Shown: positions 22,393-33,772 of the stretch, one piece after another | Numbering within the stretch: the stretch's first letter is position 1 | Layout: every line of letters starts with the position of its first letter | Source: Moniliella sp. 'wahieum' | Taxonomy: Eukaryota > Basidiomycota > Moniliellomycetes > Moniliellales > Moniliellaceae | Direction of reading: 5' to 3' | DNA length: 64,000 nucleotides | Assembly (NCBI GenBank): GCA_003971905.1 | Contig: RSEE01000018.1 | Span: 558,001 to 622,000 of the forward strand | Position numbers and translations under genes: made by a program | The notes under the pieces: model-generated | Told to the model about the DNA's origin: nothing | Seen by the model: only the letters and a program-made list of their open reading frames with translations | Databases searched by the model: none

Positions 22393-23845
22393 GGCGGGCA
22401 GCGAACACAAGGATGGAGGTGGTGAAAGTAGACAAGGCGAGCCGCAGTCGCGGGCCGTGCGTGGCCCGTCAGCATTTTTTCAATGTTAACCTTCCATGAC
22501 GAAATTTCAGGGGGCACTCGGTCACTTTCCAGCTGCGATCAATCGCCGCTCGCAGAAGGGGCGTCAGCGCGTCAGTAGCTCAGTGAAGCGGCCCAGAGCG
22601 GCCCAGAGCAGTCCGAGGCTTGTGGGGCCGTGGGGGCTGAGCACACCAAGGACAAGCACCCCATGGCGGCAGTGTCCCGCAGCCGCGCGCGATTCACATG
22701 TCGCAACAGCGCTGGGGTTACCGGCCTTACCGGTTACCTAACCGGTTACCATTATTGCCAACGCGCAAATGCCGCGCCTCCGGTTGACTGAGTACTAGCT
22801 AGCTACTGGTTGGCTCGCTCTGCGGAACGGTGCAAGCCCTGCACTGTCTCGGCAGAGCCCCACGGTATCATCACCGGTCGCTGGTCACCGGCCCAGCGCA
22901 AGTTCAAAGGGAAACTGCTGGATGAAACATTTCAGGACAAATGACGTGTGGATCTGCTAAAACGTACGCCGCGCCGCTCACCTCACCACCAGCAGCGCTT
23001 ATATACGCCCCCCCTTGTTGAGCCTCGCACTGTCAAGAGGCAACTCTCTGTTATAGGGAGCGTACCGCCCAAGGGCCGCCTACTATAGTGCAACTAAAGA
23101 GATAAGGAAATGGATCATTCTTCGAGAGTAGAGCCAAAAGCAGTAGCAGCTGACAACAAGACGGAGGGTTCGAGGACGGGAGTAGATCACAGTTCGTACG
23201 TTCATTCATGGAAAAGGGCAACGCAGACTACTCTTATACTATATCGATTCGGATCATAGAGATCATCTTAGTTGCCACTTCATATTTTGGTGATCGCCAT
23301 TACAATGAAAAAGCGGACGGCATGATGCAACTGTGCATGCCTTTGACAGGTTCATTGCACCATACTTTGAGGACATTTTTGTCAAGCCAGCCACGGAAAC
23401 AGCAGGGACAGAAAGAGGCAGCATGGAGGAAGAGTCAACATCGAGTTTCTCTTCGTGGATTGAAACGCCCAGAGATGAAGAACATGAAGCGAAACCCGCG
23501 GGTACTACGCTCTCTTTGTATACTACAATAGTATCTGCAGAGAACAGGAGCCGCAAAAAAAGGATGTGGGGGGGGATGGTATATGTGTTTGCTTTCGAGC
23601 ATATATGTGCAAGTATGGGCGGTTATTGAGGGAGAAGAGAGGAGAAAAAATATAGCGGTTCATATAGGTGATGTGTTGCAGGGCACAAGCACCTCAGTAG
23701 GTGCATCGCAGATGCGCATATAAAGAGAGATTGTTCATGTGTAAAAAGCCGAAAAATGTGGATGAGCGAGATAGGGGCAAAGCAAACGTCGACAGCCAAG
23801 AGGTGCCCAATTTCCTATAGGCCACTCTTGCTCACCCTCGCTGCT
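22393..23845. other. Intergenic region, 1.45 kb
   Basis: Upstream of SCP2 and downstream of the C2H2 gene. It includes CCGGTTACC-type repeats near 22720-22750. An open frame at 23208-23531 has no recognised similarity. No feature that I can support. Confidence 0.6.
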
Positions 23846-25760
23846 TCATGATGATAGTCCTGAAGGAGAAACAGGTGGCAGTGTATCATGGCTTGGGGTT
23901 GAAGGTAGGGTGAGTACGGGTGACCATTGGAGCTGCTGTTCGGACAGGCCCTCGCGGGCATGCAGCTTGCGAATGTGCCGATGTGCATCATTCTTCCGGC
24001 TGAAGGCCTCGTGCACAACGGACACTTGAATGGTGTGGGCGGTTGGGATTGTGCACGTCCAAGTGTTGACGTAGATTAGATTTGCGCTCAAACCCGCGCC
24101 CGCATGTGGGACACACCCACGGCCTGCCGTATGGATTGGCACGTTCCCCCCCCGAAAATGAACCCGTTGACCGAGCGCGGCAGATAGGTGGGAGGGCACA
24201 AGAGAGGGTCGGGTTGGCCAAGCGTTTCCATGCTACTCCGCCTCCGGATCAGATGCTCTGGCGGCGCAACCACCTCATACGAATTGGAGGGAGGGTAGTG
24301 GAAGTACACGCCATCCCATCGATCCATCTTGCAAGCCATTGTCCAACTCGCGTCCTGCATTCAGGGCGGACGTAAAGCCAGACACCCCGTCTTCCCACTT
24401 GTTCACCCGGCCCAGGCCCAGAGAGGAAGAACAGGTGGGCACCGACAAGTTTCCTTGTTCTTCCAAGGGCGAATGGCCTCTTCCAGTGTGTTGCTGTCAT
24501 GAGTGGGAGAGACAAGACGGTATATGCGACGCGCATGGAGCGGGGTGTGCGGTGAGGAAGCAGAGATGTAGAAGGATGGTGATCCAACAACAGCGCAGGA
24601 CGCCCATGGGGTTGCCATCGAGTGGCAACATAGACCGGTGCGGGCATGCCAGTTGGATCAGACCCGATCTGACCGAAGAGGGTCCCGCGTCGGAGGAGAG
24701 GGTACCCAGAGTAGTGGGCGAAAGCAAGTCCCCAAGTCGTAGGTGCTAAGCGGGGATGCGGAAGTGGGTGCCAAAGCGGGCCGAAGATATCTGATTCGCC
24801 CCCAGCTCTTCATTGTGCCCGAGGAAGATTGGTCGCAATGGGGTGCTCGGACGATCCATGCGGAAATCCACTTGATCCATAGTGCCAGTAACGCTTGGCT
24901 CTCCAAAGGCCGAAATATGATGCTCTAACTCGCCCACCACCGGGGTTAGATGCAGTTGCACAGAGGAGGTATCTAAAGAGCTTGGGCTTCGGTCGGGTAT
25001 GGTTGATGAAAGAGGCGGGGGGAGGGGTGGGAGGCTGGATACAAGTGACGTGCTGGGCCGGTCCATTCGATGAGGGGAGGAGAAAAGGTGGTTCATGCGC
25101 AAGGAAGCAGACGATGAAGCTTGAAGATCAGGTGCGGGAGCGGGAGATTCGTCGTGGTGGGGCACAGCGGTAACGTGCTGGAAGTTGTAAGGCGGCCAGC
25201 CGGTCGTCATACGAACAGTTGGTGGCGTCTGCAGCGGGTTGCGGTACTGGTCATCGGCATGGCGGGCCAGGCGCGGACCGACATGGAGAGTCGTCGAGGG
25301 AGTAGCACGTACGCCAAAGATGGCAGAAGGAGTAGAAGTGGGGAAAAAATTGGGTTCTTGGCTGGGGGCGGCACAGACTGCTCCCGAGGCGAATAGCGTG
25401 CTTTGTTGAGACGGACTCGGAAGGTCCTCCGACTGAGCAATAGGCAGGAAGGATGAAGAGGAGGAGGAAGTCGTAGTAAGAGCTCCCAAGCTGGCCAACT
25501 CGACCCCACCGTCAATCGGCCCGGTTGAGAAGTGATGGGCGTAGGAGGAGTGGCAATGGCGCTGGCCAACAGCAAGTCGACTAGGAGGTTGTCTTCCTCT
25601 ACCCCGGGAAGACTTGCTCCGGCATGAATTGTAGGGGCGGCGAAATGGAGATGCGAGGCCTGGAAGGAGGCGAATGATGATGAAAAGGGCGGGGTAGCGC
25701 CAGCAACTGGAGCAACAGCAACAGTCGTAGCAGCAGTAGAAAAGAAGACGTGTTGTACAT
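23846..25760 (-). CDS. C2H2 zinc-finger protein, probable transcription factor
   Basis: Two adjacent C2H2 fingers lie at the C-terminus: WVCPTCGRGFERKSNLRQHL-DVH (about 24060-24125) and FKCPLC / AFSRKNDAHRHIRKLH (about 23960-24040), the second broken by a one-base frame change. The protein ends about 40 residues later (PPVSPSGLSS-stop at 23846). Upstream is a long Ser/Pro/Gln-poor disordered region (MASLGALTTTSSSSSSF near 25498 and PFSSSFASFQASHLHF near 25680). The start is inferred: ATG at 25760 is the first one below the TATA-like element at 25928; an open frame reaches 25995. The layout of a long disordered N-terminus plus two C-terminal fingers is common in fungal regulators, but the specific family is not recognised. 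Confidence 0.7.
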
Positions 25761-25927
25761 GGTGGTGTTGGCTGGAGAAGGGGCCAGGCGAGGCCCAGGA
25801 ATAGGGGGCGATGGGCAAGGGGTAAGAAGGGTGTAGGCCGTTGGTGGATGTTCGGTCGTTGGCTGCGCTGATTGTGTGGTCACGTCCGAGAAGTGTGTGT
25901 CGGGGTGAGAGAGAGAAGGGGGGCTGG

Positions 25928-25937
25928 ATATATATTT
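25928..25937 (-). promoter_or_regulatory. TATA-box-like element of the C2H2 gene
   Basis: AAATATATAT on the minus strand, about 170 bp upstream of the proposed start at 25760. Confidence 0.4.
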
Positions 25938-26911
25938 GAGGTGGCAGCCCCCCACCACCAGCGCAGCCCGGCAGTAGCAATAGCTGGGCTGGCAAGCGGC
26001 CCTGGCTGGATGACTAGCTGGAAGCTGAGGAGCGTATTGCGGGGGCACACCAGCTCTCGTATCAGCCACATCTTCTGATCCCTGCGATCCATCGCATCCA
26101 TGTGCTGTCTACCCAGTCCTGATGCCGGACACCTTCGGCCTCATCGCACACAGCCCTACGCAGTGTCTGCCCTCTGGCGCCCCGGTACCCGGAACGGGAA
26201 CGGGGGCGCAATGTGGAAAGCCCAGATGCAGTATGGGAGAACAGAGGGAGCGCATACGTACAGACATGTTCTTGGGCACTTGGATCTTAGAGCTTTCTGG
26301 GAGGGTCCCTTGGGGTGTTTTGCAGTGGTCAGACAGAGCTGCTCAGGGCCCACTGTCGGAAGTGCTTGTCCTCTGGTGCCGCGGGGCGCCAGTGTCGCCA
26401 GTCCGTAGCATGCTGCGTGCGTCACCGTCCAACTGGCTCCACCTGATGCCTGAAGCCTAGTGCCTATTCTGCGTTGTATTCTGTGCTGTGCCTGGCTGTC
26501 TACGACAAGTGACTCGATGCCCACGAATCACTGGTTCACCGTTTCACCGGCCACCAGGGTAATAGGCATTACATACTCGGCGTACAGGAGGCGCCGGCGC
26601 CGTCACATGATGTCACACACCGTGTCACCGGACATCCGGCACAAGATCTGACATGTGAGACAACACCCCAGAGACTGTGGGGCCTACCCCAGCCACCACC
26701 TGGTCGCGCTCAGCCGGGTTCAGCGCTCAGGCTCTCTCTGAACATCCGAGGCGGCAGAGAGGCTGACCATTGCCCACACTGGCGCGTTGAGAATACAATC
26801 GCAGTACATACTTTGTGCACGCCTGGATTTCGCAAGAAAGACCCGCGTGTCCAGCGCGAGCGTAACTAGAAGACCCCTTTCCAGGTCCCTTGAAGCTTCA
26901 AAGCGTTAAGA

Positions 26912-26964
26912 TTCAAGCTTCAAGCTTCATCGTTGGATGCGTGGAACGTGAAGCTTGAAGCTTG
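26912..26964. repeat. Period-7 arrays, core AGCT
   Basis: TTCAAGC, TTCAAGC, TTCATCG at 26912-26932 and TGAAGCT, TGAAGCT, TGAGTAC at 26949-26969: the same unit in opposite orientation about 15 bp apart. Confidence 0.8.
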
Positions 26965-27053
26965 AGTACTGAAAAACTGAGTGCGAATCCCAGCGCGATC
27001 TCAGACCTCTGATGTGGGATTGAGCTTGGGCTCGGGGGTTATCGAGTTCTATA

Positions 27054-27074
27054 GTTATCGATTATCGATTATCG
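27054..27074. repeat. Period-7 array, core TCGA
   Basis: GTTATCG, ATTATCG, ATTATCG; the other strand reads (TAATCGA)n. Confidence 0.85.
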
Positions 27075-29403
27075 ACCGGTTAGCCGAGCACCTGTGATCG
27101 ATGATCAGCATCTCGGAGTGTGAATATGCATGCACAGGAGCCGAGCGGCTGCCCCTACTCATAGGCCTGCTGTCATGATCATCATGTCCATATGCGATAG
27201 TCCTCCGGAGGGTGAGAGGAAGGCGCCTGAATGGGTTGACGCGTGACGGTAACATCTGTGACATTCATATGTGGGTTGTTGTTTTGGGAGTGCCAGCCAG
27301 CGTTGTTTGTGTACCGAACAAACCGCATCTCTGGATACAAAGACATCGTACATACTCCCCTGTACTTTGTTACGCAATGCGCAATACCAGAGATGCGTTA
27401 TCATATTCTGCACAATCAAACGCCTCCATTCCCTCTATGCAAAGCAGCTCTTTTTGGTCCACACACAGCCTCTCTCTAGCAGCGGCCCTATCCCCTATGG
27501 CGTGGACGTTGAGCCGAAGCTGTGAACGGCAAACAAGTAGCCTTTACTATGCCAAGCGTATTGGAAACGAGATGTCTCAAGCGGGCAGAAGCAATATTCG
27601 AGTCTCTACGTCATAACAAAAAAAGACGTCACCTATTAGCTTTGGCCGCCAAAAGGCTCTCCAAATGCGATTCACCATGGGAGTCATAAGGGCTGTGTTT
27701 TTGAAATGTAGAACATCTTGGCTGGCTGCATAGCCTTTTGCCATTGGACAATTACCACGACGCCAATCTCCGGCTTACTCCGGCTCCCCCACACACTCGA
27801 CGTCATGACGTCGTTAGTACTCCGCATCCCCCGAACGATTCGCGGTGTTTTGGTGTCGTTGCTGCGGGTCTCGGCGAATGACTCGATGACGCAGATTGCG
27901 CTTGGCGAGCCCGCCCCGCCCCGCCACACGCACACACCCATAACACACACCCACACACCTTTTCTTTTTTTTTCGCCCCCCCGTATTCAGCGCAAAAGAG
28001 TATAGGCAGCAACCCTGTTTTGCTGCACAATAACTCGTTACAGTTGATGCTGCAGCAGCCCTGGCCAAGAACAGTCGATCGCCATGTGTTTTAGGTATCG
28101 AGTCATTGCAACCCATACGTTCAGAGGCATGCTGCTATGATTGAGAAACACAGGGGAAACGTGCCCCGGCCTCGCTAGTTTGTGGAGATTTGAAGCAAAT
28201 CGACTTGAGCAAGTACATTACAACCTACCCTCGCAGGCCCCTGGGAAGAAGAGAGGTCTGAAATGTCGGAATACTGATAACATAACCAATTTGCGCACGA
28301 GGCCCAAACCTCGATCGATAGGTCCTCGTGGAGACTCAAAAAGCTGACGATATATATAGCCTTCCAAACCCACCCCGCGGATACTAGAATTGTAATAGGT
28401 ACTCGTCTCCTCTCACACTTTTTGCAACTTCTACTTCTCTTTTTCCCGCCACCAACTGTCTTTCCGTTCCACACTCTCACTTTTATATGGCTTCCCCACA
28501 TTGGCCCTGAAGGGACGCTTACGTCTGTACTCTAGCCCTTTTTCGGTCTTTTTCTCTTCGAACCCCATCAGCCATTGTTTGGGACGAGTGCGAGAGAGGC
28601 ATGGGCACTGCACTAAGGAGAGTTATTTTCATGTCAGAGGATTGTTGCTCGCGCGTTTGGACAGGGTCTCTTCAGTCCCTCATCAGGACTGGGAGAGCTC
28701 CTGTTTTCTCGCTTATATGTCTTCACTGTTCGATAGTGGCAATGCCCCGATGTAGCGAATGGCACAGAGGGGGGGGGGGGCACACACGTTAATATAGTTA
28801 TGGCCTCAGCCCTAGCCTCGCGTGGTTTTGTTTTGTTGATGACGACGATATGGCCAATACATTTCCCCTTTCAACATATGCTTTTACTCTTCAAGCTTAT
28901 CCCCGTTAACCATTACAGGATCTCGCTGCATCATAGTTTTGGACTTTTTGGTAGAAGAAACCAGCCGGATTAGATATCTGTGTGTGCTGGTGACGCTATA
29001 TATTGACCTCTATCTGCTCTCTTCAGTGGGGGTGAGAGGCCGGCCGCGATGAGGATTCTTGTTCGCTATTTACAATAGTAAACGACGTTGAACGTTCAGT
29101 TGAACACTGTACTCTGCCCGTTTCTACACTCCCGGCGGCGTATCCGGCGCGCCCCCCTGAGTCTATGCAGGTCCAAGTTTTGAAAAGCTTCAACTCGCAG
29201 GCTCGGCGAAACACAACGCTTTTGTCGACATGTGACGCGTGACGTAGCCACTATAGTAGTGACCTGCAGCGAGTGGCACTGAGTATACAGCCAATGGTTG
29301 TGCTGTGCACTCACACTGCTGCTGCGAAGTACCAAGTACTTCCTGAGTGCTGTGGCCAAGAGTGCTCCGCAGGCTCAGCCTGAGCCGCTGACTTGGACAG
29401 CTG

Positions 29404-29452
29404 ACATGTGACAAGTGACATGTGACATGTGACATGTGACATGTGACATGCA
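29404..29452. repeat. Period-7 array, core CATG
   Basis: ACATGTG, ACAAGTG, four further ACATGTG, then ACATGCA; (TGACATG)n. A second, broken stretch of the same unit lies at 29550-29590. Confidence 0.92.
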
Positions 29453-30279
29453 GCTTGATGCATGTGCATGAATTGACAAGGTGTCAGGTAATCGATGATG
29501 TCTGAGATCTGATGCATCTGATGCATGATGCGTGATGATCGATGACATCGATGACATGTGACATGCATGACATGTGACATGTGACATCAATATCATCAAT
29601 GACGTGATGACATGTGCCATGCGACATGCGATATCTGCAAGCTGTCAGCGCTCAGGCGCTCAGCGGCGCTCAGGGCGCTCAGTTTCGGCGCCGCGCTCAG
29701 CACGCTCAGCCTGAGCACCTCGTTGCCCCTCCAACCGGAGACAGCACGTCGGAATCGAGAAAAAGCAGCAAGTATGTATATGACAGGTGTCGAATGTCGT
29801 CTACGTCATGCATCTACATCATGCATATCCATCGTGCCATGTATGTACACAAAGTGGGTGTTCAAACGTTCCACTACGTTCACGTACGTTACACGTAACT
29901 GCAGCCCAGAATTGATGCAGCAGGATGCTGGATGTGGAGCATGGTGTTTCTTCTCTCACACCAACAAATAATAAGATGCAGTCCCAAACTATTGCGCAAC
30001 AAAAAAGCCATCGCACCTCGCTAATGCTGATGCACTGATGGTCTTCAAAACCACATCCGGCGGCGGAGAGACGTACACACACAGGGCTTAACAATACTTG
30101 GTACGTAGTGCGCTTGTTACTCTCCGCGTGGGCTTGCGCGACCCCCATCCGAGCCCCTCCACCTTAGATCGCTCAGTCACTCAGGGGCCTCTTTCTTCTA
30201 AGGCCTCTTTGGTTTCATATGGCCTGTGGCCTCCATCCTGAGGTCAGGCCTGAGGGCCTGAGGGCCTGACGCGTTTTAT

Positions 30280-30339
30280 GCGTTACGCGTTACGCACCAT
30301 GCACGCCTAATGTATCACGTATCACGCGCCACATATCAC
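30280..30339. repeat. Two adjacent period-7 arrays, cores CGCG and (non-palindromic) ATAC
   Basis: GCGTTAC, GCGTTAC, GCACCAT at 30280-30300, then GTATCAC, GTATCAC, GCGCCAC, ATATCAC at 30312-30339. The register is kept although units differ. Confidence 0.8.
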
Positions 30340-30901
30340 GGCCCTTCCTTGCGGCGTGTGTGGTAGCGTCAGCACAAAAAGCTATTCAAAAGCTTCATTG
30401 ATCATCATTCTTTTTTCCTTCATTAATGTTGATTCGCTCTGAATCTGACTGATATATTTTGATGACAGATATAGGCGAACCCTTAGCTGTTATACAGCAT
30501 CATGTGATTATGGGAAACCAGTAGGATAATCCGACCACTGTCTGATATAGTTATTGGCTCTAGAATTAGGCGTATACTGTATGGATCTTGTACGCATAGG
30601 CCCTCATTTTAACTTTGGAGACCTGCTGCATTCTCTTCTGCTCTGCGTCCAGATCAATCGTTTGTTGCATAATGTATACTTGGCTGTGGTGCACTTTATT
30701 AACAATACACAACAAAAGCAGTCGGAAAAGGTCCCACATACTGCTGCATACACCCCGCGGGGGCTATACCGAAAACTCCAGGGCATTATATCCTGAGGGC
30801 TTGGGCTCCGGATCATCGATCCCGATCAAGTCTGAGATTCTCAGCCGCGTCCGGTCTGCCGGGCCACAGGCCCTTAGTAATTAGTACTGAGACTCAGTAC
30901 A

Positions 30902-30922
30902 TACTCAGTACTCAGTACCGAG
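30902..30922. repeat. Period-7 array, core GTAC
   Basis: TACTCAG, TACTCAG, TACCGAG. Confidence 0.8.
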
Positions 30923-31194
30923 TCTGAATACCCTCAGTCTGAGATCTGAGCCTTTAAAGCTTAAGGGCTTAGGCCTTATAGAATCTCTCAGCCCCTCAGG
31001 CTGGGTGTCAGGCTGAGGACTCCGCCTCCATGCGCCACAGCTGAGATATGAAATGAGTTTCAGAATAGATCTATTCCATAAATGAGTCGATACCGAGGTG
31101 GCTTTCTTGGCTTTTGAGATTTGAGAATACTACAGGTACGTACTTGAAGCTTGAAGCGTAATAAAGCTCGGATGTACGCTCCTAATAATAAGCG

Positions 31195-31222
31195 GTGACT
31201 AGTGACTAGTGACTAGTGAAGC
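31195..31222. repeat. Period-7 array, core CTAG
   Basis: Three GTGACTA then GTGAAGC; (TGACTAG)n, switching at its end to the AGCT core. Confidence 0.88.
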
Positions 31223-32346
31223 TAGTGACTTCGTATTTTGTTGACATGGATGTTGAACGTTGACTAGCGCGGATAGTGGCTAGTGTGTACTGACTAGGAC
31301 ATGACGCATGAACGTCACGAACGTTGAACTCAACCGCTGATCGTACAAAAACAGGCCATACTGAAAAATACACATGCCGAATATACTTAACGGGGGGGGG
31401 GGCGTGGTACACACGTCTTCATTCCTCACACCTTCATCCCACAATGAGTTTTTGCCATATGTTTTCCTTGTTTGAACGTTATTTTGCTTGGGAAGATCCT
31501 TCTCTCTCCGTTTCCTCAATTCAACATCAACCCAATATTCCATGGGAACTAACGGAGGCATCGCCAGCACCGCAGGTATCTCCTGACTCTCTCATATGAA
31601 ATCGAAAAGCTTCCAAAAAAGCTGCCGATCACCGGAGAGGAGCGCGAAGCTACAGCCTGTGACATGTGAAGCTTGAAGCATAGGGTGTGGTACCGGGTAC
31701 TCACATGTACCCTACAACCGTGAACTTTTTCTGCGAGACATCTTGTTCTTGCTCAATCTGAAAAAAAAAACTAGGTACACATATCTTGAGAGGGGGAGCA
31801 CTAACATGCTTCAGAACCACGCACCATGCACCGTGCCTACTCGTGCTGTCCTGATGGGTTGTGGGCGCGGAGGGAACGAAAGTTTTCACAGGTGAACGAA
31901 CGCCCAGCGCTCACGCGCTCACGACAGATGTTCAAAGAAGTACGTTCAGATCTCAGAGAAGCGCCGAGAAAAGGAATGGTTTCCTACTGACGCGTGACGC
32001 GCCTCTCTATCTGAGACGTCAAAGAGAAAAGGAGTATATGTTATTAACAGGGGAGTAAACGTTAAACACTCCAGCTAAAGACTAAGCGCAGGCACTCCGT
32101 TACAATGCAAGAGCACAGTTGTTCAATGTGGCGCAACCTTTGCCGCTTTGGCAGTTTCAATATTAAGCAGTTCTTGGCGTGTGAGACAAACGTGAGACAA
32201 CCGAGACCCTGTGGATCCCTTCCATCCGTGTCCAAGGAACCCGATTGGAATAGGATCGGTTGCACCCCACTCCACCCCTCCCTTCCATTTTTCTCGGCCG
32301 TGTGGAGGACACGACACGATGCATTATCCCGTGCATGTTTTACCGA

Positions 32347-32360
32347 GACGCGTGACGCGT
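32347..32360. repeat. Period-7 array, core CGCG
   Basis: GACGCGT twice, followed by GAAATTT; (TGACGCG)n. Single TGACGCGTGAC copies also occur at 19185, 27237, 29233, 31988 and 48219. Confidence 0.85.
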
Positions 32361-33772
32361 GAAATTTGGTGGCGGGGAAGGGAAAAGAAGAAAGCCCAAA
32401 TTCACAGTCGGGGCTAAGGCGAGGGTGACCAGGGTGGATACTATGGGCCAAGGGGTGCAGCAATCGTTCGTGGGGAAGAAGCAAGTGCAAAGCGGAAGAA
32501 ATAGAGGGAAAGAACGAGACGCTCGCCGAACGAAGAGACTGGAAATGGGAGCGAGATCAGCGCTCAGCCAAACTATGACACTGCGGGTCTGTTGCCTACA
32601 ATCGAGATGTGAATCTCACGCGTCGCGTCTCAACGACCTATCACCCTCCTCCTCAACGGATGTGAGGCTAACCTTTTAAAATACTTCTTGCCCTTGACAA
32701 CACCGAACGGAGGAGATCCATCTTCTGTTCCCATCAGTACTCAGTGTGGTGAACGAGTCACATACGTAGAGTCAACAAATGTAGGAACGAGAGAGGATAG
32801 CTTTTTTGGGAGAGGAGAGGGTGTCTCCTCTCGCATCCCCTTTCGTTTGGTCTTGCCTCGAGCTTGCCTCGAGCTCGCCTCGAGATGCGGATGTTCGTTC
32901 TCTCACGTGTTTCGATCTCGGGCGTAATGCTCTTCTGAGATCTGAATCCTATGACATGTGACCCTACTGTGACAAGGCGTGGGACCCTGAGGCCCTGAGA
33001 CCTGGTCGATGATCAGAGGGCCTTAGCAGCCTTATTTAGAGCATGCTTCACTGAACCTATAGCTAGAGTGTACCGTCTAGAATTGAGTGCGCGCGGGCTG
33101 CGGTATACCCGATACAGCCGGTACTATATATCGTCCATCCCAATACTTGTATCATGATCGATGACTTCGATGACAGGAACAAACGATCCGTGACCGGCGT
33201 GACCGCGTATTCAGACCCCCGAGACCGATTGAGCCGGGACCAGCGCAATGTATGTACCAACACTCGTATAGGTATCCCCTTCTGTATGCATCTCCGGCGA
33301 AAGTATCGCATCCGCCACAATACATTTGTTGTTACATGTTATCCATGTTATCCACCGTGCACCGCTGGCCACTTTGTATACACATGGTACAGCCATGCTT
33401 GATACATGATGCAAGACACGGCGCGAGGTCGGTGTGAGCCGCAGGCTGTCTATCGATTCTTGAAGGAGATCCACATCATGCTCATGCATCATGCAACTCT
33501 CGTAGGCGTCTGCCAACGACTCTCCTCCCGCGTAGCTTGGCAAAGGTTGGCTGAGTGCCACAAGGTCATCCATCCATCTCTTTGCAATCGGAATTACGGT
33601 TGAGGGTTAGTGCCCAATTCGCACCATACCATACGAGGGGCGTCTGATACCTGATCCGCGCCGACATAGTGGGGCATATAGTGCACGGTGCATTACAAAC
33701 TGCGTAGTGACAGAGGTTCCAGAAGCATCTCCTACCGGTATTGTGAGGATTGTGAGGAATTGGTAGCCATAC

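Larger units (their letters stand above)
25995..33772. other. Gene-poor, repeat-rich stretch, 7.8 kb
   Basis: No coding frame with recognisable similarity on either strand. It is dense in short tandem arrays of period 7 (26912-27074, 29404-29452, 30280-30339, 30902-30922, 31143-31156, 31195-31222, 32347-32363), period-8 GGCCTGAG repeats at 30250-30268, a CA-rich tract at 27925-27960, and G runs at 28770 and 31390. No tRNA, rRNA or transposon protein was recognised. Confidence 0.65.

Noticed and set aside
30545-30575. TTATTGGCTCTAGAATTAG, resembling a small-subunit rRNA stretch
   Set aside because: Only about 18 bases look similar and the surrounding sequence has no rRNA features; chance match.
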